Source: Herpetosiphon gulosus (lineage in GTDB: Bacteria > Chloroflexota > Chloroflexia > Chloroflexales > Herpetosiphonaceae). From it: 46,452 nucleotides of DNA. Positions 17,127 through 24,148 of this stretch are shown one piece after another (position 1 is the first letter of the stretch; each line of letters opens with the position of its first letter). The notes under the pieces were generated by a model, which saw only the letters and a program-made list of their open reading frames with translations, searched no databases and was not told the origin of the DNA. The position numbers and the translations under genes were made by a program. The DNA lies in the NCBI RefSeq assembly GCF_039545135.1, contig NZ_BAABRU010000026.1, positions 1 to 46,452 on the forward strand. Direction: 5' to 3'.

Positions 17127-17687
17127 TTAGCGTGGCATAATCAAGCCATAATTGCCATCGTTACGGCGATAGACGACTTGAATTTTTTCGGTTTCAGCAT
17201 CGCGGAACACAAAGAACGAGTGGCCGAGCAACTCCATTTGTTCGATCGCTTCATCGCTAAACATGGGCCGTAGGGTTACTTCCTTGGCGCGAATGATTTG
17301 ACGTTCTTCGGATTGTTCGGCATCTTCGGGCAAGGCTGGCAGCGGAGCGGCAATAATTTCGCCAGCGGTGCGGCGCAATTTGCCACGGCGATAATGTTTT
17401 TCCTTGAAGCGCCGAATTTGGCGTTGCAAATTATCGTGAACTGCTTCGACCGCAGCATACAATTCGCGATCGCGTTCTTCGGCCCGTAGAATGATCCCAT
17501 GATCGGCCAACAGTGTTGCTTGAACAGTATATGTTTCGCCGCTACCACGGAGCGTTTCAAAACGGCATTCCACTTTCCAATCGTTAATTCCGTCGAGGTA
17601 GCGTTCTAATTTGCCTAATTTTTCTTGAATAAATGCTTTTTGCGCATCGTGTAGCTTAATATTACGGCTCTTAATGTTCCATTCCAC
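17127..17687 (-). CDS. hpf: Long-form ribosome hibernation promoting factor (HPF/RaiA family)
   Basis: A 186-residue protein that in long-HPF bacteria dimerises 70S ribosomes into inactive 100S particles. Residues 1-100 form the ribosome-binding S30AE domain (MEWNIKSRNIKLHDAQKAFI, KLERYLD, ADHGIILRAEERDRELYAAV, a basic RQIRRFKEKHYRRGK tail). A variable linker follows, and residues about 134-186 are the dimerisation domain (KEVTLRPMFSDEAIEQMELL, GHSFFVFRDAE, VVYRRNDGNYGLI). GTG start at 17687 with AAGGAGG seven bases upstream. A promoter lies about 315 bases upstream, leaving a long structured leader, which suggests control of transcription or translation in addition to promoter control. Confidence 0.93.
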   Translation of the reverse strand: MEWNIKSRNIKLHDAQKAFIQEKLGKLERYLDGINDWKVECRFETLRGSGETYTVQATLLADHGIILRAEERDRELYAAVEAVHDNLQRQIRRFKEKHYRRGKLRRTAGEIIAAPLPALPEDAEQSEERQIIRAKEVTLRPMFSDEAIEQMELLGHSFFVFRDAETEKIQVVYRRNDGNYGLIMPR

Positions 17688-18002
17688 GGTACGCCTCCTT
17701 ACAAAAACCTAAAATGCACCAGCTTCCTACCCAAGCAAGGTAAGAAGCTGGCAATGGGCTGCTCCTAGTGGAACGTTATTCAATTGGATGCTGCGATCTT
17801 GCATAAATCCTCAACCCGCATCAAAGCCCCATTGCAAACCAAAGGGCGAGGAGATTTTACCGTCAAACGTTCACGATCCAAGTGTTGACAAGTTGAGGTG
17901 CTGAAACGCAGTTCCCAATCGGTTCACCAGCTACCAGTTGGATGATCGACCTTTTGGCGATTAATCACTTACCCTTGTAGCTCACTTGGAGCAGTTGCCA
18001 GT
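17688..18002 (-). ncRNA. Structured 5' leader of hpf (candidate cis-regulatory RNA)
   Basis: About 315 nt between a good promoter and the hpf start. Near the gene, CCAGCTTC/GAAGCTGG (17719-17726 with 17744-17751) forms a strong hairpin with further pairing of TACC with GGTA inside, 30 bases before the start codon. AGCCCCATTGC (17825-17835) can pair with GCAATGGGCT (17751-17760), giving a competing long-range stem because both share position 17751. No known riboswitch or 6S-like pattern was recognised. The leader length and mutually exclusive pairings suggest attenuation, but this is inference. Confidence 0.4.
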
Positions 18003-18031
18003 ATTGTACTATGCCCATGAGGCGAACGCAA
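18003..18031 (-). promoter_or_regulatory. Promoter of hpf
   Basis: Minus strand TTGCGT (18031-18026), 17-base spacer, TACAAT (18008-18003). Close to the housekeeping consensus and pointing toward hpf with no other gene between. Confidence 0.6.
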
Positions 18032-18049
18032 TAGAACCAACATCCGATT

Positions 18050-18296
18050 GTAATTGTTGGGGATTGGGGATCAGGGGTTAGGGGTCGGGGGTCAGGGATC
18101 AGAATTTAACCGAGCAGGCTATTGGCTGAATCGTTGGGTAATGCACAAACAATGAGTTGAGAACTCATTCGTGCTCTTCGTGCTCTTCGTGGATCAAACG
18201 TTAACCCAGAGGTACAAATTGCGGCTAAAAAGCTGAGATTCTGATTCCCTGACCTCTAGCCCCTGAATCCTGACCCCTAGCCCCTCATACTCCCTA
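18050..18296. repeat. Dispersed intergenic repeat words with inverted arrangement
   Basis: GGATCAGGGGTTAGGGGTCGG-type words at 18061-18105 are mirrored in inverted orientation by CCCTGACCTCTAGCCCC and CCTGACCCCTAGCCCC at 18245-18290. Between them are TTCGTGCTCTTCGTGGATCAA and TAACCCAGAGG-like words. Non-coding; the same vocabulary fills other spacers of the window. Confidence 0.7.
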
Positions 18297-18325
18297 TTGA
18301 CAACTGCCTAATTCATGTTTATACT
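18297..18325 (+). promoter_or_regulatory. Consensus promoter of the nrtR-like gene
   Basis: TTGACA (18297-18302), 17-base spacer, TATACT (18320-18325): an almost perfect housekeeping promoter directed at the Nudix/wHTH gene that starts at 18357. Confidence 0.8.
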
Positions 18326-18327
18326 TT

Positions 18328-18342
18328 GTGTCATAATAACAC
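18328..18342. promoter_or_regulatory. Palindromic operator candidate downstream of the -10 box
   Basis: GTGTCATAATAACAC is a near-perfect 15-bp palindrome (12 of 15 positions symmetric) placed just after the -10 box, over the expected transcription start. The position suits autorepression by the NrtR-like product; NrtR proteins are known to repress NAD genes and to be released by ADP-ribose. The assignment is inference. Confidence 0.55.
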
Positions 18343-18356
18343 TATTAGGAGCAGCT

Positions 18357-19079
18357 ATGACAGAAACTGCTGAAAATTACGATGCAACAAAATATGAGCG
18401 GCCTTCTGTAACGGTCGATGTGGTGATATTTGGCTTGCGCAGTGGCCGGTTGCATGTGCTGATGGTGCAGCGCAAACACTGGCCCTACGCCGAACATTGG
18501 GCCATCCCAGGTGGCTTCGTCAATATGGATGAATCGTTGGAAATGGCTGCTCGGCGCGAGTTGGAGGAAGAAACGGGCGTTCACGATGTGTATATGGAAC
18601 AGCTGTATACCTTCGGCGATCCTGGGCGCGACCCACGAACCCGCGTAATTAGTGTGGCCTATTTTGCCTTAATTCGTACCGAAGAGCAAGCCTTGCAAGT
18701 TTCCGACGAATCGAATGATGTTTGTTGGTTTCCGGTCGATGAGCTGCCCAAGGATTTAGCCTTCGATCACGAAAAGATTTTGCGTTTTGCGATTGATCGC
18801 TTACGCTCAAAGCTTGAATACACCACTTTGGCCTTTCAATTGCTACCCAAGGAATTTAGTTTGCCCAAACTCAAGCGGATTTACGAAGAGATCTTGGGCG
18901 AACAGCTCGATAAAGCTAATTTTTATCGCAAACTGCGCGATTCCGATTTGCTTGAAGATACTGGCAAATTGCTGAATAGTCGAGGCCGACCAGCTCGCCT
19001 CTATCGCTTCCGCGATTCACGCATCGAGGGCGATTTTGTGTTTCGCTACCGTGAAGCCAAAAAGAAGGACGAAGGGTAA
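18357..19079 (+). CDS. nrtR: NrtR-type Nudix domain-winged helix regulator (or ADP-ribose pyrophosphatase)
   Basis: A 240-residue protein. The Nudix domain occupies about 14-150 and its Nudix box is complete: G53, E59, R67-E68, E71-E72 and G74 fit G-x5-E-x7-R-E-U-x-E-E-x-G-U, so hydrolysis of ADP-ribose or a similar nucleotide diphosphate is possible. The C-terminal part (about 155-225: LAFQLLPKEFSLPKLKRIYEEIL, NFYRKLRDSDLL, GRPARLYRF) is the winged helix typical of NrtR repressors of NAD metabolism. The following genes encode NAD synthetase and nicotinamidase, which strongly supports this role. The ATG at 18357 has AGGAG five bases upstream. Its last codons run into a repeat word (GAAGGATGAA). 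Confidence 0.85.
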   Translation: MTETAENYDATKYERPSVTVDVVIFGLRSGRLHVLMVQRKHWPYAEHWAIPGGFVNMDESLEMAARRELEEETGVHDVYMEQLYTFGDPGRDPRTRVISVAYFALIRTEEQALQVSDESNDVCWFPVDELPKDLAFDHEKILRFAIDRLRSKLEYTTLAFQLLPKEFSLPKLKRIYEEILGEQLDKANFYRKLRDSDLLEDTGKLLNSRGRPARLYRFRDSRIEGDFVFRYREAKKKDEG

Positions 19080-19328
19080 AGGATGAATTATGAAGGATGA
19101 GGGATGAAAAATCTTTCAGGCTTGGAGCTTAAGCCTTAAATCAAGGCTTACCCCAAAATGTTCATCGTTTGATCTTTGTAACAGATAATCCATTACCCGA
19201 AGGATGAACGAAAACGGTTATGTTCGATTGATCATTAATCTTCTCGACAGAAGGATGAACGAAAAGCTCTTTTAGAAGCTATTCATCCTTCAACCCTCAT
19301 CCTTCATCCTTAATACTACGGGGTGTTT
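19080..19328. repeat. Spacer rich in GAAGGATGAA repeat words
   Basis: Repeated words AAGGATGAATTATGAAGG and GAAGGATGAACGAAAA in direct orientation and CATCCTTCA in inverted orientation. A small hairpin CTTAAGCCTTAAATCAAGGCTTA lies near 19127-19151 and may end the nrtR transcript. No gene and no second clear copy of the GTGTCATAATAACAC palindrome was seen. Confidence 0.6.
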
Positions 19329-21197
19329 ATGTACACTTTAGCTTTAGCTCAATTTCGCCCACGCAAAGGGCATTATGCTGTTAATTTGGCGCGGCTTGGC
19401 GAAATTTTCGCCCAACTTGGCCCAACTGAACGTCAGCCCGATGTGCTGATGCTGCCTGAAACTGCCTTAACTGGCTATTTCCTTGAGGGCGGCGTGCGTG
19501 AGCAGGCTGTCACCGCAGGCCAATTGTTTCACGATTTGCAACAAACCTATGTGGCGGCACGCGGAGCTGATGCGCCAGCCCTCGATATTGTGATTGGCTT
19601 TTACGAGCGCTGGCGTGAACGTTTTTACAATAGCGCTTTGTACGCCACGCTTGGCAGCGATCAGAGTTTGGCAGGCATTCGCCATGTGCATCGCAAGATG
19701 TTTTTGCCAACCTATGGGGTGTTTGATGAAGCACGATTTGTCGAGGCTGGTCGCCAAATTGCCGCCTTCGATACCCGCTTTGGGCGAGTGGCAATCTTAA
19801 TTTGCGAGGATGCTTGGCACTCGCTGTGTGGCACGGTCGCAGCACTCGATGGGGCGCAAATGCTCTATGTTGTTAGTGCCTCGCCTGCCCGTGGAGCCAA
19901 CGAAGATCGCCCAAGCAACCTCGCCCGTTGGGATGACCGGATTCGTGAGATTGCTGGCGAGCATGGCGTGTATTTGGCGGTTTGCCAAATTGTCGGCTTT
20001 GAAGGTGGCAAGGGTTTTGCTGGTGGTTCAGTTGTGGTTGGCCCGCGCTCCGATGAACGCGCCCGTGCTCCGTTGTGGTCGGAAGCGGTTATGTTGGTCG
20101 ATATTGATCTCAGCGATTTGACCTTGGCTCGTGCTGATTTGCCGTTGTTGGCTGATTTGGAAGAACGTTTGCCCTTTATGCTGCGCGATGTGCATGCTGC
20201 CAGCGAGGGCCAACATCGCCCAAGCACGTGGGATACAGCGCTTTCCAGTGATTCGCAAGGCTTAAGCGATGCTAGTTCGTATCAACGCACAGTTGATAGC
20301 GAAGGTGAAAAACGAGCCAAAGCCACAGTTGGCAAGCAAAGCTTCCCAATTATTGCTGCACCACGCTTTGATCCTGAGAGCGACGAGCCACTGCGGATCA
20401 ATCCTGAATTGACGATTAATTGGTTGGTTGAATTTCTGCGCGATGAAGTTGGTTTTCGGCGCGGCTTTAAACAAGTTGTGATTGGCCTCTCGGGCGGGGT
20501 TGATTCGGCTCTAACCACCTATTTGTGTGCTAAGGCATTTGGCGCTGAAAATGTGCTCGCCGTGCGCATGCCCTATCGCACCTCATCATCGGATAGCCTC
20601 GATCACGCTCAGTTGGTGATCGATGATTTAGGCATTCAGCATCGCACAATCGAAATTACCAATGCGGTTGAAGGCTATTTGAGCTTCGAGCCAGATGCTG
20701 ATGGCCGACGGCGGGGCAATGTGATGGCTCGTACCCGCATGATTGTGCTGTTTGATCAATCGCAAAAGCTCGGTTGTATTCCGATTGGCACTGGCAACAA
20801 AACCGAGCGTTTATTTGGTTATTACACGTGGCACGCCGATGATGCTCCGCCAGTCAATCCTTTGGGCGATTTGTTCAAAACCCAAGTTTGGGAATTGGCT
20901 TCGGCGATTGGCGTACCTGATGTGATTGTGCATAAGCCAGCTTCGGCTGATTTGGTAGTTGGCCAAACCGATGAGGATGATTTTGGCATCTCGTATCGTA
21001 AGGCTGATCGGGTGTTGGCCTACTTGCTGAGCGGTTATCGGCCTGAGCAATTGGTTGCGCGTGGCTTCAACGCCGATGAAGTAGCGATTGTTCAGCGGCG
21101 GGTCAATTCGACCCACTGGAAACGCCATTTGCCCAGCACCGCCATGCTCTCAAGCACCGCCATCGGCGAATACTACTTGCGGCCAGTCGATTATTAG
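19329..21197 (+). CDS. nadE: Glutamine-dependent NAD+ synthetase
   Basis: Cytoplasmic enzyme making NAD+ from nicotinic acid adenine dinucleotide, ATP and glutamine, the last step of NAD synthesis. The N-terminal nitrilase-type glutaminase domain (1-280) has the complete triad E44 (LPETALTGY), K123 (HRKMFLPTYGVFDE) and C159 (LICEDAWHS). The C-terminal synthetase domain has the PP-loop SGGVDS at 388-393, then MPYRTSSSDSLDHA, TGNKTE and YYTWHADDAPPVNPLGDLFKTQV. The length, about 622 residues, is normal for the glutamine-dependent form. A GTG two codons earlier (19323) is an alternative start. It sits between the NrtR-like regulator and nicotinamidase. Confidence 0.95.
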   Translation: MYTLALAQFRPRKGHYAVNLARLGEIFAQLGPTERQPDVLMLPETALTGYFLEGGVREQAVTAGQLFHDLQQTYVAARGADAPALDIVIGFYERWRERFYNSALYATLGSDQSLAGIRHVHRKMFLPTYGVFDEARFVEAGRQIAAFDTRFGRVAILICEDAWHSLCGTVAALDGAQMLYVVSASPARGANEDRPSNLARWDDRIREIAGEHGVYLAVCQIVGFEGGKGFAGGSVVVGPRSDERARAPLWSEAVMLVDIDLSDLTLARADLPLLADLEERLPFMLRDVHAASEGQHRPSTWDTALSSDSQGLSDASSYQRTVDSEGEKRAKATVGKQSFPIIAAPRFDPESDEPLRINPELTINWLVEFLRDEVGFRRGFKQVVIGLSGGVDSALTTYLCAKAFGAENVLAVRMPYRTSSSDSLDHAQLVIDDLGIQHRTIEITNAVEGYLSFEPDADGRRRGNVMARTRMIVLFDQSQKLGCIPIGTGNKTERLFGYYTWHADDAPPVNPLGDLFKTQVWELASAIGVPDVIVHKPASADLVVGQTDEDDFGISYRKADRVLAYLLSGYRPEQLVARGFNADEVAIVQRRVNSTHWKRHLPSTAMLSSTAIGEYYLRPVDY

Positions 21198-21271
21198 AAA
21201 GGATGAAGGATGAAGGATGAAGTACCAAATCCCCATTCATAATTCATCCCTCATCCTTTCAAGGAGTTTTT

Positions 21272-21973
21272 ATGCTCGCGAACAATAGCCAAGCATTTTT
21301 GGAATATTTGGATGATTGGTATGCTAACTTGCCCGAATTGCCACTTGATGATTTATTGATCGACGGCGCTGATCGGGTGGCAGTGACCTGTGTTGATATT
21401 ATTGTCGGGTTTTGTACCGATGGTGCTCTAGCTAGCCCACGGGTGCAAAGCATCGTCGCGCCGATTGCCGAATTGTTCAAAACTGCCCATGCTGGTGGTG
21501 TGCGCCATTTCATCCTGCCTCAAGATTCACATCCTGTCGATGCTGTCGAGTTTGGCGCATTTCCGGTTCACTGTGTGCGTGGCACGCCCGAAGCTGACAC
21601 TGCGCCAGAATTACGCGCTTTGCCCTTTGCCGATAGCTTTACAATTTTTGAAAAGAACTCATTGAGCGCTGCTTTGAGCACGGGCTTTCCGGCTTGGGTG
21701 GCTGAACATCCCGAAGTTGATACCTACATTATCACTGGCGATTGCTCGGATCTCTGTGTGTATCAATTGGCGATGTTTTTGCGGCTCGATGCCAATGCCC
21801 GTAATGTGCAACGCCGCGTCGTGTTGCCCGCGCAATGCGTCGATACTTACGATACGCCGCTGGAAGTAGCCCGCGAACTTGGCTTATATGCCCATCCTGG
21901 CGATTTCCATCATGTTTTTTCGTTGCACCATATGTCTGCCAATGGCGTGGAAGTGGTCAAAGCACTGAAATAA
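21272..21973 (+). CDS. pncA: Isochorismatase-fold nicotinamidase
   Basis: A 233-residue hydrolase converting nicotinamide to nicotinic acid, which feeds the NAD salvage pathway that ends in NadE. The cysteine-hydrolase triad is present: D42 in VDIIVGF, K128 in FEKNSLSA and C162 in ITGDCSDLCVYQLA. Family alternatives (other isochorismatase-like amidases) cannot be excluded from the motifs, but its place directly after nadE supports PncA. AAGGAG lies five bases before the ATG. A 12-bp-stem terminator follows. Confidence 0.82.
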   Translation: MLANNSQAFLEYLDDWYANLPELPLDDLLIDGADRVAVTCVDIIVGFCTDGALASPRVQSIVAPIAELFKTAHAGGVRHFILPQDSHPVDAVEFGAFPVHCVRGTPEADTAPELRALPFADSFTIFEKNSLSAALSTGFPAWVAEHPEVDTYIITGDCSDLCVYQLAMFLRLDANARNVQRRVVLPAQCVDTYDTPLEVARELGLYAHPGDFHHVFSLHHMSANGVEVVKALK

Positions 21974-21976
21974 GGT

Positions 21977-22028
21977 TTCCCTCACCCCAACCCCTCTCCC
22001 ACTGCGGTGGGAGAGGGGCTTTTAGTTT
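21977..22028 (+). terminator. Strong terminator-like hairpin, solo copy of the CCCTCACCCC repeat family
   Basis: CCCCTCTCCCAC (21991-22002) pairs perfectly with GTGGGAGAGGGG (22007-22018) across TGCG and is followed by CTTTTAGTTT. It follows the pncA stop directly. The same hairpin core occurs inside the larger MITE-like elements at 24, 26.7 and 41.6 kb, so a repeat has been recruited, or simply tolerated, as a terminator. Confidence 0.7.
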
Positions 22029-22098
22029 CATGGTTCCCCGCTCCTGCTCGGCGGCTAGGGCATATTAATCGACGGCGAATTATAGTATTTTTTTGTTT

Positions 22099-22128
22099 AT
22101 AGATCATATGTTCTATCAATGCTATACT
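22099..22128 (+). promoter_or_regulatory. Extended -10 promoter with palindromic operator, alpha/beta hydrolase gene
   Basis: TGCTATACT (22120-22128) is an extended -10 element. Just upstream the palindrome ATAGA-TCATATGT-TCTAT (22099-22116) covers the -35 region, so a repressor or activator site is plausible. The DNA before it is AT-rich. Confidence 0.5.
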
Positions 22129-22164
22129 CGTGAGTGATGTGCATGACTAGTCGTGGAGGAATGG

Positions 22165-22974
22165 ATGCAGACATTGCGCTCACAAGATGGCACAACGTTG
22201 GCCTATGATGTTTATGGGAGTGGCCCGCCGCTGATCTATATCACAGGTGCAACCTGTTTTCGCAAGTTTTTTCCAATTGTCAAAGATGCCAAAGCTCTAG
22301 CCCAAGCGTTTACCGTTTATAGCTACGATCGCCGAGGTCGTGGTGATAGCAGCGATACCCAGCCGTATACGCCGCTCCGCGAACTTGAAGATTTGTTGGC
22401 GCTGATCGAGCGGGCAGGCGGAAAAGCCCATATCTATGGTCATTCATCGGGGGCTGTCTTGGCACTTGAAGCGGCATTGCAATTTCCCCAGTTTGTCGAT
22501 CATGTGGTGCTATATGATCCCCCGTATGTTTATAATTCGACTGAACAAGCTGACTATAGGCTATTACAAAAACAGATTGAATCGTTGCTTGCAAACGGCA
22601 AGCATGGCCAAGCCATCAGCACATTTTTAAGTGGCATTGGCGTGCCCAAAATATTCGCATGGCTGATGCGACTCATGCCTGGTTGGAAAACCATGGTTAA
22701 ACTAGCTCCGACGTTGGCCTATGATCTTGAATTAACTGCCGAGTTGCCACCGATTGAGCGGGCTGCGCAGTGCAGCGTGCCAATCCACGTGCTGGTTGGG
22801 GCAAAGAGTCCACTCGGCATTCGCAAAATTGGCCAAGCATTAGCCGAAACAATCCCTAATGCTACCTTTGCGCAATTGGCTGGAAAAGGCCATATGATCG
22901 ATGGGGCGGATTTATTACCGTTCTTCAAGAATTACTTAAGCAAACTGGAATCAGCCAGTGTTGCTACTACCTAA
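22165..22974 (+). CDS. Alpha/beta-fold hydrolase
   Basis: A 269-residue soluble hydrolase of unknown substrate. The nucleophile elbow is GHSSG with S94; the oxyanion region is PLIYITGATCFRKF; the catalytic histidine is in GKGHMID near residue 245. At the usual acid position after strand 6 the sequence is HVLVGAKSPLG, with serine instead of aspartate, a variant I associate with one subclade of the family; D in VVLYDPP could serve instead. The ATG at 22165 is preceded by GGAGGA; a GTG four codons earlier is possible. Own promoter with a palindrome, so probably a single regulated gene. Confidence 0.75.
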   Translation: MQTLRSQDGTTLAYDVYGSGPPLIYITGATCFRKFFPIVKDAKALAQAFTVYSYDRRGRGDSSDTQPYTPLRELEDLLALIERAGGKAHIYGHSSGAVLALEAALQFPQFVDHVVLYDPPYVYNSTEQADYRLLQKQIESLLANGKHGQAISTFLSGIGVPKIFAWLMRLMPGWKTMVKLAPTLAYDLELTAELPPIERAAQCSVPIHVLVGAKSPLGIRKIGQALAETIPNATFAQLAGKGHMIDGADLLPFFKNYLSKLESASVATT

Positions 22975-23237
22975 TCCAAAGCATCTCTAATTGATTGTTG
23001 TGTACCAGCCATATAGTGCTATTCATTGAGCCAAAAATGGCTGATACTGGGCTAATTCCATGCATTTCCGCATCCCAACCGCCCTAGTAAGTGAGAATCA
23101 TATAGGTAAAAGTAGCCTTATATAGGTAATAGATTGATGATTTTACCTATATAATTTGCGATTTCATTACCTCTTCTCATTTATTTTAATGATCAAAATG
23201 CCGCTTGAGCGTGGGCCAAGTACCCGTTGGCGCAAAA
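22975..23237. other. Convergent spacer with TATAGGTAA repeat cluster
   Basis: No gene seen. TATAGGTAAAA (23101-23111) and TATAGGTAAT (23121-23130) are direct repeats 20 bases apart; TTTTACCTATA (23141-23151) is an exact inverted copy of the first. The 11-bp inverted repeat could form a hairpin or bind a dimeric protein. A small AGCCA-AAAA-TGGCT hairpin near 23032-23045 may help end the hydrolase transcript. Confidence 0.55.
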
Positions 23238-23912
23238 TTACTTAGCCTGATTAGCCGCATACCACAAACATTGCGCAGTCAGTGGGCATTGGCTGCAACG
23301 GGGCCGCTGGGCTAAGCAGATGCGTTGGCCGTGGCGTAATAGCGCAACATGATAGTTAAACAGCCATTCAGCGTCGTGCGGCAGCAATTGCCAAAGGATT
23401 TCGTGGGCTTCGGTCGGTGTTTTAGCCTTGACCAAGCCCAAGCGCTGGCTGACTCGATGCACATGGGTATCGACGGGCAAAATTGGCTTGCTAAAACAAA
23501 ACAACAACACCAACGAGGCGGTTTTCGGGCCAACCCCGCGCAACCCAGTGAGCCAGGCCATCGCGGCTTCGGTCGATAGTTCAGCTAAAAAATTAATCGA
23601 GATTTCGCCGCGCTCGGCCAGAATTTTGGCCAAGGCGGCTTGAATATTTTTGGCTTTGGCCGGGGCATAGTTGGCGGGCTTGATCGCTTCGGCAACGGCT
23701 TCGACTGGCGCTGCCAAAACGGCTTCCCAGGTTGGAAAGGTTGAGCGGAGATTTTGATAGCCACGCTCTTCGTTGGCCTCGGTGGTTTGATGCGAAAGCA
23801 TGGTCGAGATCAATTCGTGCATTGGTTCGCGACGCGGCACAAGTTGGTTAAACCCATGCAACGCGACTAACTCGCGATAAACTAATTCGGCTTTGGCTTG
23901 GAGATCTTGCAT
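23238..23912 (-). CDS. nth: Endonuclease III-like DNA glycosylase/AP lyase
   Basis: A 224-residue base-excision repair enzyme that removes oxidised pyrimidines and nicks AP sites. The helix-hairpin-helix GLRGVGPKTAS carries the catalytic lysine K130, the catalytic aspartate is D148 in PVDTHVHRVSQRLG, and the 4Fe-4S cluster ligands C199, C206, C209 and C215 keep the C-x6-C-x2-C-x5-C spacing. LSHQTTEANEERGYQNL replaces the usual LSAQTTDxxVN, so it belongs to a divergent subgroup. GGAG precedes the ATG by six bases. Confidence 0.9.
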   Translation of the reverse strand: MQDLQAKAELVYRELVALHGFNQLVPRREPMHELISTMLSHQTTEANEERGYQNLRSTFPTWEAVLAAPVEAVAEAIKPANYAPAKAKNIQAALAKILAERGEISINFLAELSTEAAMAWLTGLRGVGPKTASLVLLFCFSKPILPVDTHVHRVSQRLGLVKAKTPTEAHEILWQLLPHDAEWLFNYHVALLRHGQRICLAQRPRCSQCPLTAQCLWYAANQAK

Positions 23913-23982
23913 CTATCTGCTCCAACATGCACAAAGACACGCCGAAGCGTGCCTTTGAATCGACGATTTTGAGGCTTAGTTG

Positions 23983-24145
23983 TAATGGTTTATGAGATTA
24001 ACAACGGCCAGCATGTCCTCACCCCCTGACCCCCTCTCCCGCACGCGAAGCGAGGGGGTCAGGGGGTGCTCCCCTCGCCCGCCGCAGTGGGAGAGGGGCT
24101 GGGGGTGAGGGCATGGTACTTAATTGTTAACCCAATGAACCATTA
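23983..24145. repeat. MITE-like palindromic element A
   Basis: Begins TAATGGTTTATGAGATTA and ends with the inverted counterpart of TAATGGTTCATTGGGTTA. Inside are CCTCACCCC at the left and GGGGGTGAGG at the right, plus nested GC-rich hairpins (CCCCCTCTCCCGC...GCGAGGGGGTCAGGGGGTG, and TGGGAGAGGGG). It lies between convergent-facing ends: just before the stop of ctaA (24149) and upstream of nth. Related to elements at 26706, 27648 and 41625. Confidence 0.7.
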
Positions 24146-24148
24146 CGC

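Noticed and set aside
17688-18002. 6S RNA, SRP RNA, tmRNA or RNase P RNA in the hpf leader
   Set aside because: None of the conserved core sequences of these RNAs could be found on either strand; the region is better explained as an hpf leader.
19080-19320. Repeated GAAGGATGAA words as a CRISPR-like array
   Set aside because: Irregular spacing, both orientations and no fixed-length spacers; same words occur in many other gaps.
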